Assembly: GCA_012934845.2 (NCBI GenBank)
Contig: WNNJ02002989.1
Coordinates: 124,001-188,000 of the forward strand
DNA from: Pomphorhynchus laevis
Lineage: Eukaryota > Acanthocephala > Palaeacanthocephala > Echinorhynchida > Pomphorhynchidae
Direction: 5' to 3'
Length of the DNA: 64,000 nucleotides
Part shown: positions 1-9,945 of the stretch, piece by piece
How the letters are laid out: every line of letters starts with the position of its first letter
How positions within the stretch are numbered: position 1 is the first letter of the stretch
Notes under the pieces: generated by a model
Seen by the model: the letters and a program-made list of their open reading frames with translations, nothing else
What the model was told of the DNA's origin: nothing
The model's database searches: none
Position numbers and translations under genes: made by a program

Positions 1-975
1 TCGATTGTAAAGATCATATAGGAATGTTCACTAAAATTGTCTTATTTGCTCAATTTTAATCTTTTAATTGTTTATATTTGTTTAATTTTATTTATTTTAA
101 GTTATATTGAGTATCTTCAATATGAGAGAAATTACAAATGATTTGTAATTTAAATAATTAAAAATCATAAGCAGCAATGAATTCAATCAACAATAATAGA
201 TTCGCTTATTAGGTTGATGTTAATATTAGTTCAGAAATCGATTTAATTGTGAAATCGATTTTACTGTGTAACTTCTGATAAATTTTCAAAATTGTATCTT
301 AACTAACCTAGAAACGTCATTGACTAACTATCATCTCAAAGACATTTTCCTACAACCGTGGATGAATACCATTTATGCTTTGCAAGCCTTGCAAATGTAT
401 AACTTTAAATTGACACTATTTTACGCTTTGCAAAATGATTAATTAAACTTTATTTAATGACCGATTAGTGGTATATACAGTACAAATATATTGAATTATC
501 AATATCAGATCAGGTAACTGAGTCTACGTATATTAAATTTATTCAAATTATGTATATTCTGCAAATTCTGGTTTACGAAGCATTTTCAAACGTATGCATA
601 TCTACGAAATATGACTATCTCAAGCCAAATTTCTAGTCTACAAAGAATTTTTAAACGTCTACGAAATAGATAGCATATATCAAGCTAAATTATCTCACTG
701 AGTTTCCTTTCTAAAAATATCGGCAATAACTGTACATTCAAAATAAAGCAAAATTTTCTGCAAAGTGGAATCGTAAATGACAGACATTCTTTGAAATGTA
801 TTAGAAAACTTTAAAGGCAAATCAAATACCAATTGGACGACATTAAAAGTCGAAACTTTGTCAGATATCTGAATTATGTCCTTATAATTAAGATTGCATA
901 TTTTGATGACCTTAAAATATTTGGATGAGACAACAATCAGGCAAAAATCACAATTCTTTATTAATAATTGATTAA
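1..975. other. AT-rich non-coding DNA
   Basis: I see no coding exon, RNA gene or recognisable repeat here. Composition is strongly AT-rich with poly-A/T tracts. If the discs-large exons at 2275-2649 belong to a working gene, this stretch would be intron between its L27 exons and PDZ exons outside the window. Confidence 0.5.
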
Positions 976-1191
976 TATATAAGCCCGGCGCGAAAGAATG
1001 ACGAATGCCGTTTCGTCATAACTATGACTCATCAGTGCCAATTCCCTCTCACTGCTGGATGCAGAGGAGGACTAGCAATCATCCTACCTTGCTAGTCCTC
1101 CTCTGCATCCAGCAGTGGAAGGGAAATGACACTGATGAATCATAGTTATGACGCAACGGCATTCGTCATTATTTCGCGTCGGCCTTATATG
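976..1191. repeat. Long near-perfect inverted repeat (hairpin)
   Basis: Arms at 976-1078 and 1089-1191 are reverse complements at about 90 percent, separated by a 10-base loop. The innermost 29 bases of each arm match perfectly. The arms are clearly more GC-rich than the surroundings. No ORF is present. This could be a foldback/MITE-type element or a hairpin-RNA locus; the sequence alone does not decide. The outermost bases on both sides read TATAAG or its complement, which could be the element ends. Confidence 0.9.
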
Positions 1192-1458
1192 ATTATTAAA
1201 AAAAATCACGCGGAATGGTATCATCATTTGTAATTAATATATTTAACGATATTATTTAAGAATATCAGCTAAAGCAGCAATGTGTTCTTTGTACAGGTCT
1301 GTCTCGGTAAAGCGGGAGTTGAGTCTTCGGGTGAAGCTTTCGGTTTACCACGCAATCTGCGTTCCTATCTTAACCTATGGCCATTAGCTTTAGATTATGA
1401 CCGAAATGATAATATCTCGGATAAGAGCGACCAAAATAAGTTTTTTTTTCAATGCGTT

Positions 1459-1803
1459 GCAGGTCTTAGCCTTATAAATAAGGTTAGGAATTCGGTCATC
1501 CGGGATGGACTCGGAGTAAAGTCGCTGCTTCTCTACATCGAAGAAAGTCAGCTGAGGTGGCTAGGACACGTTCTGAGGATGTCTAGGGATCGCCTTTCTT
1601 GAAGGGTATTCCAAGCCGGACTCTCTGGAAAGAGACCTCGAGGTAGACCTCGGTACAGGTGGAGAGATCAAATTTCAAAACTGGCCGAAGACCGCCATGG
1701 GCTATCTAAAAGATAACTTTGATATGTCGCCCAGGATCGCGATGTCTGCAGTAGTTTGATTCGTGCACTGCCTCCACTACCCGACACCCGGACCAGTGGT
1801 TGA
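1459..1803 (+). pseudogene. C-terminal remnant of a LINE reverse transcriptase ORF
   Basis: In one plus-strand frame the stretch reads LRWLGHVLRM followed, after a break, by GKRPRGRPRYRWRDQI and then ALPPLPDTRTSG. This is the usual ending of RTE/BovB-like and related LINE ORF2 proteins, where a W-GHV-RM block precedes a basic GKRPRGRP-RW block. The RT domain itself is missing and the reading frame is broken between the two blocks, so it is a 5'-truncated dead copy. The upstream 170 bases of the same open frame (from 1282) are not recognisable. Confidence 0.7.
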
Positions 1804-2274
1804 CAGGAAGAATATTGTATATTGTTTGTTAATTTTTATTGTGTCAGAAATTTTTGTTGTGTTGTTGATTAACAATATTTATTAATATATTGTGCTTATA
1901 TATGTCCTTACGATTGCATATTTTGATGAAATTTGAATAAATCAAATTTAAAGTTGAGGTTGTCCGTAAATACTATTGATTGACGTAATTATTCTATTCA
2001 TGAAGAGTTTAGTGCTACAAAAACACTAATTTTTATGAAATTTACTATAACAAGTACAAAATGGTTTAAATTTTATCGGTGAAACATTTGATTAAAATAT
2101 TTTTTATTTTCGCATATTCGCCTGCCAACTTTGTATTATTTTTGCGATGTATTAAAAGCATTTTTGAAAATTATCTAAATGTATGTCTGTCGCATACAAC
2201 AAAATACAACTATTTCGACTATTCACGTCACATTTATATCGTGTTTTAGAATTTACTGTTGTAAAAATATTTAC
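1804..2274. other. AT-rich non-coding DNA, presumed intron
   Basis: No gene is visible. It follows the minus-strand donor site of the discs-large exon that ends at 2275, so it would be the first part of the next intron of that gene. Confidence 0.45.
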
Positions 2275-2462
2275 CCTCAAAGGTTGTTGTTGATGTTGTA
2301 AAATGATTCTTTGAGCTTCCTCATCATTATTGCCGCTGTTGTTGTTACAGGACAGAGGAAAGTTAACATCCCAACGATTGGCCATCTCGTGTGTAGCCGC
2401 AACCTTGGACTCCATGCTTCGCTGATTATCACTAAGCGTGGATTCGCAAAATTCTTGTATAT
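2275..2462 (-). CDS. dlg1: Discs-large (Dlg/MAGUK) exon: end of L27 domain plus Gln/Asn-rich linker
   Basis: Read on the minus strand, an AG acceptor at 2464-2463 is followed by DIQEFCESTLSDNQRS and then a region ending in a short Gln run (QHQQQPLR); a GT donor follows at 2274-2273. The opening matches the end of the Dlg L27 domain (family pattern DIQEFYE-TLLD), then the family's HE-ANRWD stretch (compare ETLQIA-KWE in insect Dlg) and the polar, Q-rich linker before PDZ1. The exon is 188 bases: it completes the split Asp codon from the exon at 2518-2649 and leaves in phase 0. Dlg is a membrane-associated scaffold at septate junctions and synapses; L27 mediates pairing with other scaffold proteins. 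Cys replaces the usual Tyr in QEFYE and the sequence is rather divergent, so a duplicated Dlg paralogue is possible. Confidence 0.88.
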
Positions 2463-2517
2463 CTTAAATTGATTTCGTAACAATAAAAAATAACCCGATT
2501 GTTAAGAATGAACTAAC
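2463..2517 (-). other. dlg1: 55-bp intron of the discs-large gene
   Basis: On the minus strand the intron starts with GT (2517-2516, GTTAGT) and ends with AG (2464-2463) after a short T/A-rich run. It interrupts a codon after its first base. Removing it joins ALL-D-IQEF in frame exactly as in the L27 domain, which is the main support for both splice sites. A length near 55 bases is short but normal for arthropods. Confidence 0.85.
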
Positions 2518-2649
2518 CGAGTAATGCTTGAAAAAGTCGAGTTTTAAAAATCAACGTCAGTCGATCGATTGCTTCTCGAAGACTGCTATCTTCCGGGTCG
2601 GACAAAGTGCTGTAGTAATCTTCGAGTAATTCCAGAGCACGAAACGCTG
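2518..2649 (-). CDS. dlg1: Discs-large (Dlg/MAGUK) exon: L27 domain core
   Basis: The minus strand reads RALELLEDYYSTLSDPED, then LREAIDRLTLIFKTRLFQALL. This aligns residue by residue with the L27 domain of animal Dlg proteins (pattern RALELLEDYH-KL--P-D--LR-AIERVIRIFKSRLFQALLD). It is the longer, L27-containing (S97/beta type) N-terminus rather than the palmitoylated alpha type. The acceptor is a tandem AG (TTTAGCAG), so the exon could start at 2649 or three bases later. Donor GTTAGT follows at 2517. No in-frame stop occurs. The start codon lies in an upstream exon I could not place. Confidence 0.9.
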
Positions 2650-4020
2650 CTAAATACCAAATACGGAATTATAGTTGATAAAAGCGTATTTCAATTTTAC
2701 ATTCACGATTTTTATTCGACATACTCGATATAAATTGACAATGGGATTGTCAACAAATATTAGATGTTTTGCGAACTTCCAATGTGACCAGAAAGGATAC
2801 TACGGAATATTCTACAAATCAACGGTGATATTGATTCGATGAATGTACAGTTATTATATACCTATCAGCAACGGAGGGCAGATCGATAACTTTTACCTGG
2901 CAGAAAAACAATTATCTCACGCTCCTTGTTGATTCCGTATATATTTGGTGAAAAAACAAAATGAGAAAATCTGTAAATCTCTAGAGTAGTATTCAGAGGT
3001 CGAGACTATGGTCTGTCTTTCGAAATCACAAAGTTAGTACGATTAAATCACGACAATCTAAATATCGGTTTATTTTTAAAATTGCCGATAGCTCGAATCA
3101 AAGAAATAAAAAGACAATTAATGTGTTATCCTCCTATATGTAAATCGAAATATATTTGTGTTTAACACATCTCCATTAGACGTAAAGGCGACGTTTTAAC
3201 AATTAGGCGTTTTTTGGTGATTTATTATGTGGTGACATTAGAATCGAAATCGAACAGAAATAATAAGAATTTGCCGTATTTTCGATATTAAAGCACATCA
3301 GTCCACATTGTGTCAACTGTGTTGAATAAGTTCTGAAATGAAATACAAGCAATCGGATTTTACATCATATAAGTCATTTTTAAAGTCTAATAGGAAAAAA
3401 TATTGTTTTTGTCAATATGTTGACGCTATAAAGTTCTTAAAGTGAAATACTTGTTTGCTTAGTTGTTCGTTTAGAATCCAAACATACCAGTATACTATAA
3501 TATTCGACAATTAATTCTATAATCTATAAAATACAGTGAGATGCTAACATTACAAAGTGATCTTTCGGAAAAGCTGATCATATGAAAATTGCAAAGGTGC
3601 GATCACCCTTTTAATTAGAATTTTAAAATATCGAATTTTTAATTATAAATTAAAAGTGTGATTTTGATGGTGAAAACCTAAGATAATATTTTCAATTAAA
3701 AAAATGCTCGTATATTAATATGATTAAGAATCATTAGGCAAGGTCGAATGGTAACAGTTCGTTACTGGAAATTTGCAATGACAGTTTCCTTTCAAATAAA
3801 ATTCTAAAAATTCCTGTGCTCTTTATTATTGGCAATTGCCATGGAATTGTTCTCAAAAATTGAATATCTTTTAGTTATTTATTTAGTAATATTTATCATA
3901 AGTAATTTATTTTTAGTGATTTTTAGATAAGCTATCGGTAATTATATCAGGAAAAGTAGAATTGGTAGAATTTTTTAAACCATTATAAAAATAAATTATT
4001 AAACCAAATTTTTAACCCCG
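2650..4020. other. AT-rich non-coding DNA, presumed intron or upstream region of dlg
   Basis: No clear gene. A minus-strand open stretch at about 2897-2960 ends in a good donor (CAG|GTAAAA at 2896-2895) and its phase would fit the L27 exon, but its translation does not resemble the known Dlg N-terminus. It is discussed as a weak finding only. Confidence 0.45.
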
Positions 4021-4078
4021 CTGCTATGTTAGGTAGAGGAGTTAGGGGCCGAAACCTGATAGCATAGCAGTTCCTCCT

Positions 4079-4120
4079 GATGACCTATACTTATTCTAAT
4101 ACGAATAAGTATAGGTCATC
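4079..4120. repeat. Perfect 18-bp-arm hairpin just upstream of LINE A
   Basis: 4079-4096 and 4103-4120 are perfect reverse complements with a 6-base loop (TAATAC). Just upstream, CTGCTATG at 4021-4028 pairs with CATAGCAG at 4063-4070, so the segment 4019-4120 is two adjacent palindromes. The LINE A 5' region begins within 10-20 bases downstream. It may be the edge of an older foldback element; no function is implied. Confidence 0.85.
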
Positions 4121-4254
4121 ATGAGCTTAAAAAAAAGTTTGAGATAAAATAACATACATTTGAGATCTAAAGTAAATACAATCTAAAGTAAATACAACTT
4201 ACACAATACAAATTCGACACAGACAATTATACCGAAGAACCAATATCAAACATC

Positions 4255-5490
4255 ATGGTCAAACAGAGGAAGACTACAAAGCGAGCTATTGCAACAAAGT
4301 TTGTGGATCATCAGATTCAATGTTCTAGTGAAGATTGTAGTGTGTGGACAAGTGTATCGTTTCCGGAGGAAAAGAAATCTGCGCTATCGAATAAATCATT
4401 TTACTGTGGGTACTGCTGCGCATCTTTGCTAATTCATTTGAAGGGCCATTGTGACGAGAAAATATCTACAAATGCTTCGGAAAGGAACACATATTCAAAA
4501 AGTTGCATCGATCGGGAAGTACAAAGTTCTGGCGAATCAGATACCTATAAAGATATACCCATTCAAGAGTTTCACGTTCAGAACACTAAAAATACAAATA
4601 GCGAAATACCAAGTTCATCCCGTATCTGGAAAAAAGGTCATCCAAATTCACGCGTGATGCAAACGTTGAGTAAGAAATTTGAAGGCAATAGTGCGTCGTC
4701 AATATCGGTTGTTAGTGGTGAGCCGTCGGTGTCGCTGGACAATGATGCTTTGAAGGTATCGGACAATTACGAAGTATCGTCTATATCGGTGATTAATGAT
4801 TATCGCAATGAAATCGGTATAACTGGAGTCACCGATGAACGAGCTTCACACAATGATACAGACGTCGATATAGATAATGTTCACTCAGCTTTCAAGTGTA
4901 TTTGTTCAAATGAGATGGAACAAGGGCGAGACGCAAGAAGCAAACCGGATGAGGGTGGTGACGGCAGCGATTCTTTCAGCAAAAAAACGTATTTTGATAA
5001 TAAAAGTCACACAGATCGCAATCATACATTAAATAGGGGCTGTAACATACTTATTTGGGGTTTAGATGAGTCATCAGCCTCAAGTGCACAGGAGCGGCTT
5101 GATGATGATATTGCCGGTTTACGTGTGTTCTTTTCTAATTTGCTCGAAAAAGGTGAGGAAGAGGTCGCATCGTCTATTTTAGTAAGGCAGCTCTATAGGT
5201 TGGGTAAGAAAAACGATAGATCACGATTGCTAAAGGTTGTGTTAGGATCGGCAGAGCAAGCAAAGTGTCTTTTAGACCGTGGTTATCGACTTAAAGGTAA
5301 CAAAATACGAATTTTACGTGATCTTTCTCTCGAAGACAGGCAAAAATTGAAGGATATCAAGGCGGAACTTCATTACAGGCTGCAAAACGGTGAATCGAAT
5401 CTGTGCATTCGAAATTTTCGGGTTGTGAGGTGGCGTCCTGCAGTTCGATGGAGATCGATCAATCTTTCTCTAGACCTTACAACGCCATGA
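4255..5490 (+). CDS. LINE A ORF1 protein (nucleic-acid-binding)
   Basis: 411 residues, no internal stop. Residues about 24-60 hold a Cys-rich module: C-x4-C (CSSEDC), V-WTSV, then FYCGYCCA (C-x2-C), resembling the PHD-like finger seen in CR1-group ORF1 proteins. The middle (about 70-255) is low-complexity and Ser/Asp-rich. From about 262 a conserved RNA-binding-like module begins (NILIWGLDE ... RLDDDIAGLRVFF ... RLGKK ... LLKVVLG), followed by a charged helix and GESNLCIRNFRVVRWRP. In the family, ORF1 binds the element RNA to form the RNP. The start is the first ATG in frame, and MVKQRKTTKR is shared exactly with ORF1 of element D at 29643. ORF1 overlaps ORF2 by 43 bases. Confidence 0.85.
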   Translation: MVKQRKTTKRAIATKFVDHQIQCSSEDCSVWTSVSFPEEKKSALSNKSFYCGYCCASLLIHLKGHCDEKISTNASERNTYSKSCIDREVQSSGESDTYKDIPIQEFHVQNTKNTNSEIPSSSRIWKKGHPNSRVMQTLSKKFEGNSASSISVVSGEPSVSLDNDALKVSDNYEVSSISVINDYRNEIGITGVTDERASHNDTDVDIDNVHSAFKCICSNEMEQGRDARSKPDEGGDGSDSFSKKTYFDNKSHTDRNHTLNRGCNILIWGLDESSASSAQERLDDDIAGLRVFFSNLLEKGEEEVASSILVRQLYRLGKKNDRSRLLKVVLGSAEQAKCLLDRGYRLKGNKIRILRDLSLEDRQKLKDIKAELHYRLQNGESNLCIRNFRVVRWRPAVRWRSINLSLDLTTP

Positions 5491-8368
5491 TTGGACATCT
5501 AGTGGATATATGTTTGGAAAGGAAGTTGCCATCTAATTGTTCAGAGAGAATATGTAATAATGAATGTCCTCTGGTGGTAGGTTACTCCAATATCAGAAGC
5601 TTACCTGCTCAATTGTCTGAAGTGCAGCAGTTTATATCTTTTAAAGATTTTGACGTGTTTTGCATTTCTGAGTCATGGCTTCATTATCAAATTAATGATG
5701 ACCTTATGGCTATCTCTGGGTATCGACTTTTGAGAGCAGATAGAGTTGCAGGTCGTCGTGGCGGGGGTGTTGCTGCTTATATTAAAAACACCTTATCAAT
5801 TACGAAGATTACTGAATTGTGCGATGATCACTATTCATTCGAGTTATTGTCATTCTGCGTCAATGATACTCATTGTTCAATAGATATCTGCGTCGTATAC
5901 AGATCACCCTCAGTTCATACACAGTTAGATCTTCTGAAAAATCAGTTAAGATCATTCTGCTCCTCAAATTATTTCTTCCTTATTGGGGATTTTAATCTTC
6001 CTCAAGTTAACTGGATTAGTAACAACCGGTATTACTATAATGTCGAAAACTGCGAGCTTGCTGAATTCTTGCTGGCAGAGCTTCTCCTGATCCAACATAT
6101 TAATCAGCCAACATGTATATCGTCTCAACCAGAGACAATATTAGATCTTGGGTTTACCAAGCGCATTGAAGATGTAATCAGAGTTGATTTCGAGTCTCCT
6201 TTAGGAACCAGTGACCATTGTGTGATTTCAGTACAGATTGCTCACACTTTACAACGACGATCTAAGTGCAGTGGCATCGGAAAGCGTAATTGGAATCGAG
6301 TAAATGTGGAAGATCTCCAACTCTATAGTCATCAGCTGAACTTCGGATCTGCTGATCTTCCAATTGATGATCATTTATCGTTAGTGACCAGTAACCTCAT
6401 AACCATTTCGGATACGTTTGCACCAATAAGAAATAGGGCTTACAAGACGACAACGCCATTGTGGTTCGACAATGAGTTGGAGACTACGATAAAGGAAAGA
6501 AATCGATTATGGCGAATCTCTCAACGTAACACTGTTACGCACCGTGAGTACAAAACTCTTCGCAATCTATGCAACCAACTAAAACGCTCAAAAAGAAAAA
6601 CATTTGAAGAGGGTATTGCTTCTGACATTAACAGGTCACCTAAACGTTTTTGGGCATACGTTAGACATCGTCGAATCCTACCTTCTACGATTAATTGTGT
6701 ACGTTTAGAAAGTGGTGATGTAGTTGACAAGGAGGCTATTGTGGAAGCTCTTGCAAGCAGTTTTGTAGTATCTCCATCCTCGCAATCGAATATTGACCAG
6801 ATACAGTACCCGCCCAACTTACAATCTAACTTACCAATATCTCCTATTAATGTCATTGAAGTTCAGTCTGAACTCCATAAATTAAATAGTTTTGGCTCTG
6901 CAGGACCAGATGGTGTATCCCCTTTTCTTTTGCGTACTCTGTCGCACATTATTGCTCCAAGCCTTACGTCTCTATTTCATCGAAGCTTACAGTATTCGTG
7001 GATTCCTGATGATTGGAAAAGGGCAATTGTTGTACCTATTCCAAAGAAACAGTTGGCACTAACTTGTTCAGATTTTAGACCAATTAGTCTTACCAGTGTT
7101 ATTTCTAAAATTATGGAGAGACTCATTGCGAAGAGAATACGTGAACATCTAAATTTATATCAAATTCTTGATGATTCTCAGCACGGCTTCCGACCTGGTC
7201 GCTCGTGCCTAACTAATCTGTTGAATGCTCGCGAACATTGGGTAGCTGCTCTTAGTTCGGGTCTTACAGTTGATATAATATTTCTTGATTTCTCTAAGGC
7301 CTTTGATAGAGTTCCACATGCTGGTTTAGATTCACTACTACGTCATTACGTGTACCTACGACAATTTGCAACTGGATTAAGACATTTCTCGAGGATCGAT
7401 CATTCGTTGTGCGATTAGATGAAGTTTTGTCAACAGCTCGACGTGTTCATTCGGGTGTTCCTCAGGGCACGGTCCTAGGTCCACTTCTCTTTATCATCTT
7501 TTTGAATGACCTACTCCTAAGGTTAAAGTGTCCTCACCTGGCATTTGCTGACGATGTTAAAATATGGGCAACAACCCAAAACGAGGCGGATTGTGAATTT
7601 TTACAATGTGACCTTAACCGTATCGGGACTTGGTGTAATAGCACTGGCTTGATACTCAACGCGACAAAATGTGTATGGATCAGATTGGGTAGAGATAAAA
7701 CTCATTTCGATTACAAAATAAATGGACACTCAATCAAGCGAGTCTCAGAACATCCCGACCTGGGAGTGATAATTCACGAATCGCTAAAGACAAGAGCAAA
7801 TAGTGATCACGCGCGGTTAAAAGCGATACGTGCCTTATACTGCATAAAAATGACTTTTGCAAAATTATCGCCGCAAATCTTCGCCAAACTTTATTGTGCC
7901 CTAGTAAGACCACATCTTGAGTATTGTGTACAGGCAACCTTTCCAACGACCAGGAGTGAGTTGAATAACTTGGAAAGTGTAATGAGACGAGCTTCTCGGA
8001 TGTGTTGTCAAGGAAGCTTTATTTCAAGATTAAGATGTTTGAACGTTTTATCAGTGAGGTATCGGTATCTTTTTCTTGATCTGATTACACTTTGGAAAAT
8101 TGTACATTCAGCTGATGGCTTTCCTTTGGGTGTAGTTAGATTTCGAGATAATTCGAGATTGCGAGGCCATTGTAAGATGCTTTTTAAAAAATTACCGGGT
8201 AAGCTGCGAAAATTTTACAGACTGTCTGAACGGGCAGTAGATGTTTGGAATAGTTTGCCTGAACCTATCGCTGCCATCACCAATTTCCTCGCTTTCAAAA
8301 ACAGGGTTCGACGTTGGATATACGTCCAGGCTGATTTGTCACCTTTTCTAACCTACCCATTTGGTTGA
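5448..8368 (+). CDS. LINE A ORF2: endonuclease plus reverse transcriptase, one frameshift
   Basis: The likely start is the ATG at 5448 inside the ORF1 codons for VRWRS. The frame runs to 7418 and continues in another frame to 8368; a one-base change near 7350 separates them. Endonuclease motifs: GYSNIRSL, ISESWL, DR-AGRRGGGVA, GDFNLP and SDHC. RT motifs: GPDGVSPFLL, DFRPISLTS, QHGFRPGRSC, DFSKAFDRVPH (catalytic Asp), then GVPQGTVLGPLLF, FADDVKIW (catalytic FADD), ATKC and LGVI. The C-terminus ends FKNRVRRWI like the other copies here. In the family this protein nicks the target and primes reverse transcription on it. All catalytic motifs remain, so the inactivation looks recent. Confidence 0.88.
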
Positions 8369-8422
8369 TCTTTTTTCTGTATTGTGTGATCGGCTTAAAG
8401 CCTTATGGCTAAGTCTGAACTT

Positions 8423-8443
8423 GATAATAATAATAATAATAAT
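8423..8443 (+). repeat. (TAA)n 3' tail of LINE A
   Basis: About seven TAA units directly follow a short 3' UTR (GGCTTAAAGCCTTATGGC region). The same kind of tail closes elements B (11838-11860) and D (25794-25806, minus strand) and the fragment at 23354, so short tandem-repeat tails rather than poly-A are shared by this group in this genome. Confidence 0.85.
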
Positions 8444-8474
8444 ACAACGTCTGTTATTTATTAGTCAATTCATA
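8442..8474 (+). repeat. 33-bp direct repeat, left copy
   Basis: ATACAACGTCTGTTATTTAT and the following bases recur at 9348-9380. The two copies bracket about 870 bases that contain the R1 fragment and AT-rich DNA. The arrangement looks like a long target-site duplication or a segmental duplication; the left copy also touches the (TAA)n tail of LINE A. Confidence 0.8.
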
Positions 8475-8499
8475 TAAATTGAGTTTTATTTTCATATAA

Positions 8500-8847
8500 A
8501 ATTGACTTTTATTTTAACTTTATTAAAGAGAGCCCAATTCACACCGATAGTGTTTTCATCTTCTAGAGGCGTTGGAAAGACCGGAGATTGCGTTCTGAAG
8601 GCATTAGCCAGGATGTTAGCCAATAAGCGCGAAATAGACTATGCGACGTGTATCGCACTTATCCGACGAAGGATAAGTTTCTCCCTTGCGCGATTAACTT
8701 CTACGTGTCTTCGCAGCCCCCGCTCTGCATTTCACCGGTTCGAGCACGGACAGCAAATGCATTCGGGGATAATTAGTCGTGGATCCGCTACGGATGGCTG
8801 AGATTTTAATGAAGAGTCTTAAATTTAATGATTATATTAGGGCCCAT
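8500..8847 (+). pseudogene. R-family retroelement: C-terminal nuclease-domain fragment (copy R1)
   Basis: The open frame reads FTPIVFSSSRGVGKTGDC, ANKREIDYATCIALIRRRIS and FSLARLTSTCLRSPRSAFHRF, ending at a stop near 8800. This is the end of the protein that also occurs at 30095-30504, 35000 and 61260-61634: the block PLV-S-GG-G, then a helix with a -K----Y motif, then LSF-L-R----R--R. It is only the last 100 residues, so the copy is truncated. The 3' flank holds a 25-base string (8823-8847) that also lies at 31535-31559, directly before the long R copy. A 33-base direct repeat (8442-8474 and 9348-9380) brackets the whole insertion. Confidence 0.7.
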
Positions 8848-9347
8848 TCGCGGGTAACTTTTTGATTGTAATTTTTAATTGTATTATTATTGTTTTATAA
8901 TAAAAACTTGTGCAATTGACAACAAATTGAGCCGAGGCTCTTTACAAGTTGCTTCACAAAAAAAGGATAAAAAGAATAAGAGTCGATTTGTCCCTCCCTC
9001 ATCAGATGAACTACTGAAAATCCCACCGTTGTCTTGAGAAGGAAGGGTCATCATCCAGTAGGGCGCAAAAACTTGAAGCAGTAGACGACAAAACGGTCGC
9101 ACTCTGAAACGAATTCTAAGATCGTACGACTCGTTTGGCAAAGCAGAAAACTGCATGCATGTACCTTTGTGTTTTCAGCATCAGGGGGTGTCCGCGATTT
9201 ATGAAAAATTTTATGGAAATTGTCTATACAATTTATATTACAAATTTTAAGGAAGCTTATATAATAAGTATAGAAGCTTAAATAATTAATTTTTATTTTT
9301 CTTTATTTTTAATTTATATATAGTATAAATTACGAATCCTGATTCTG
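8848..9347. other. AT-rich non-coding DNA
   Basis: Nothing coding that I trust. It lies between the R1 fragment and the right copy of the 33-base repeat. Parts may be 3' untranslated sequence of the R element. Confidence 0.4.
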
Positions 9348-9380
9348 ATACAACGTCTGTTATTTATTAGTCAATTCATA
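9348..9380 (+). repeat. 33-bp direct repeat, right copy
   Basis: This is the same string as 8442-8474; both copies are followed by variants of TCAATTCATA-AAATTGAC-TTTATTTTAA before diverging. Confidence 0.8.
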
Positions 9381-9945
9381 AAAATGACGTTTATTTTAAA
9401 TTTCATTTTTTTAACTTGATTTAAATTATAGAAAATCTAAAAACAATTATTTATTTTATTATTTAATTATTAAATTTTGATTTAGCATTATTATGTTTTG
9501 TTTATTTTATAATTATATTAAATACGTAGACTCAGTTAGCTGATTTAATTATACCGTTGGATAAAATAAAATATTTTCTAACTTATGGAGATAAAAATGC
9601 TCTAAACCGTTATAATTAGATAAAACTAAATTATACCGTTAGATAAAATTAAAATATTTTCTAATTTGTAAAGATAAAAAATTTCCTCAAATAATAAAGT
9701 GGATATATCTAAGATCTCTGTAAATGATAATATAGATGGTAGAATGTTCCGCTAGCAATCAAATTTTATTTTAGCTTAAAATTCAGTATTATCCAGAAAA
9801 ATTCTCAAAACAGATTCGATTTACAATTTAGCATATTTAAAAAAATAAAAACTTAATTGAAAATTTATTGGGTCTTTAACTAACATAAAATTTATTTTTT
9901 ATTTTAGCTTTATTTTCTATCTTAATACTAAAATATTAATAAAAT
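9381..9945. other. AT-rich DNA with a degenerate tandem pair
   Basis: No gene. The stretch 9549-9610 recurs about 82 bases later at 9631-9690: TTATACCGTT-GATAAAAT, then ATTTTCTAA and GATAAAAA. This is a local duplication in non-coding DNA. Confidence 0.5.

Larger units (their letters stand above)
4128..8443 (+). mobile_element. LINE element A, CR1-like, near full length
   Basis: The element has a 5' UTR (about 4128-4254), ORF1 (4255-5490), ORF2 (5448-8368), a short 3' UTR and a (TAA)n tail at 8423-8443. The 5' UTR motif AACATACATTTGAGATCT also occurs at the start of the family C copy at 17496, so the two families share 5' leader sequence. The layout (ORF1 with a Cys-rich N-terminus and RNA-binding-like C-terminus; ORF2 with apurinic endonuclease and RT, no RNase H) is that of the CR1/Jockey group. 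The only clear coding defect I see is one frameshift in ORF2 near 7350. The 5' boundary is approximate because I found no target-site duplication. Confidence 0.85.

Noticed and set aside
2100-2275. Continuation of the open frame after the discs-large exon (VNIFTTVNSKTRY...)
   Set aside because: The frame stays open past the GT donor by chance, but the translation is not Dlg-like and the donor GGTAAAT fits well.
8887-9156. Minus-strand 89-codon ORF in the R1 flank
   Set aside because: Low-complexity translation with no recognisable domain, no family match among the other R copies and no codon signal.
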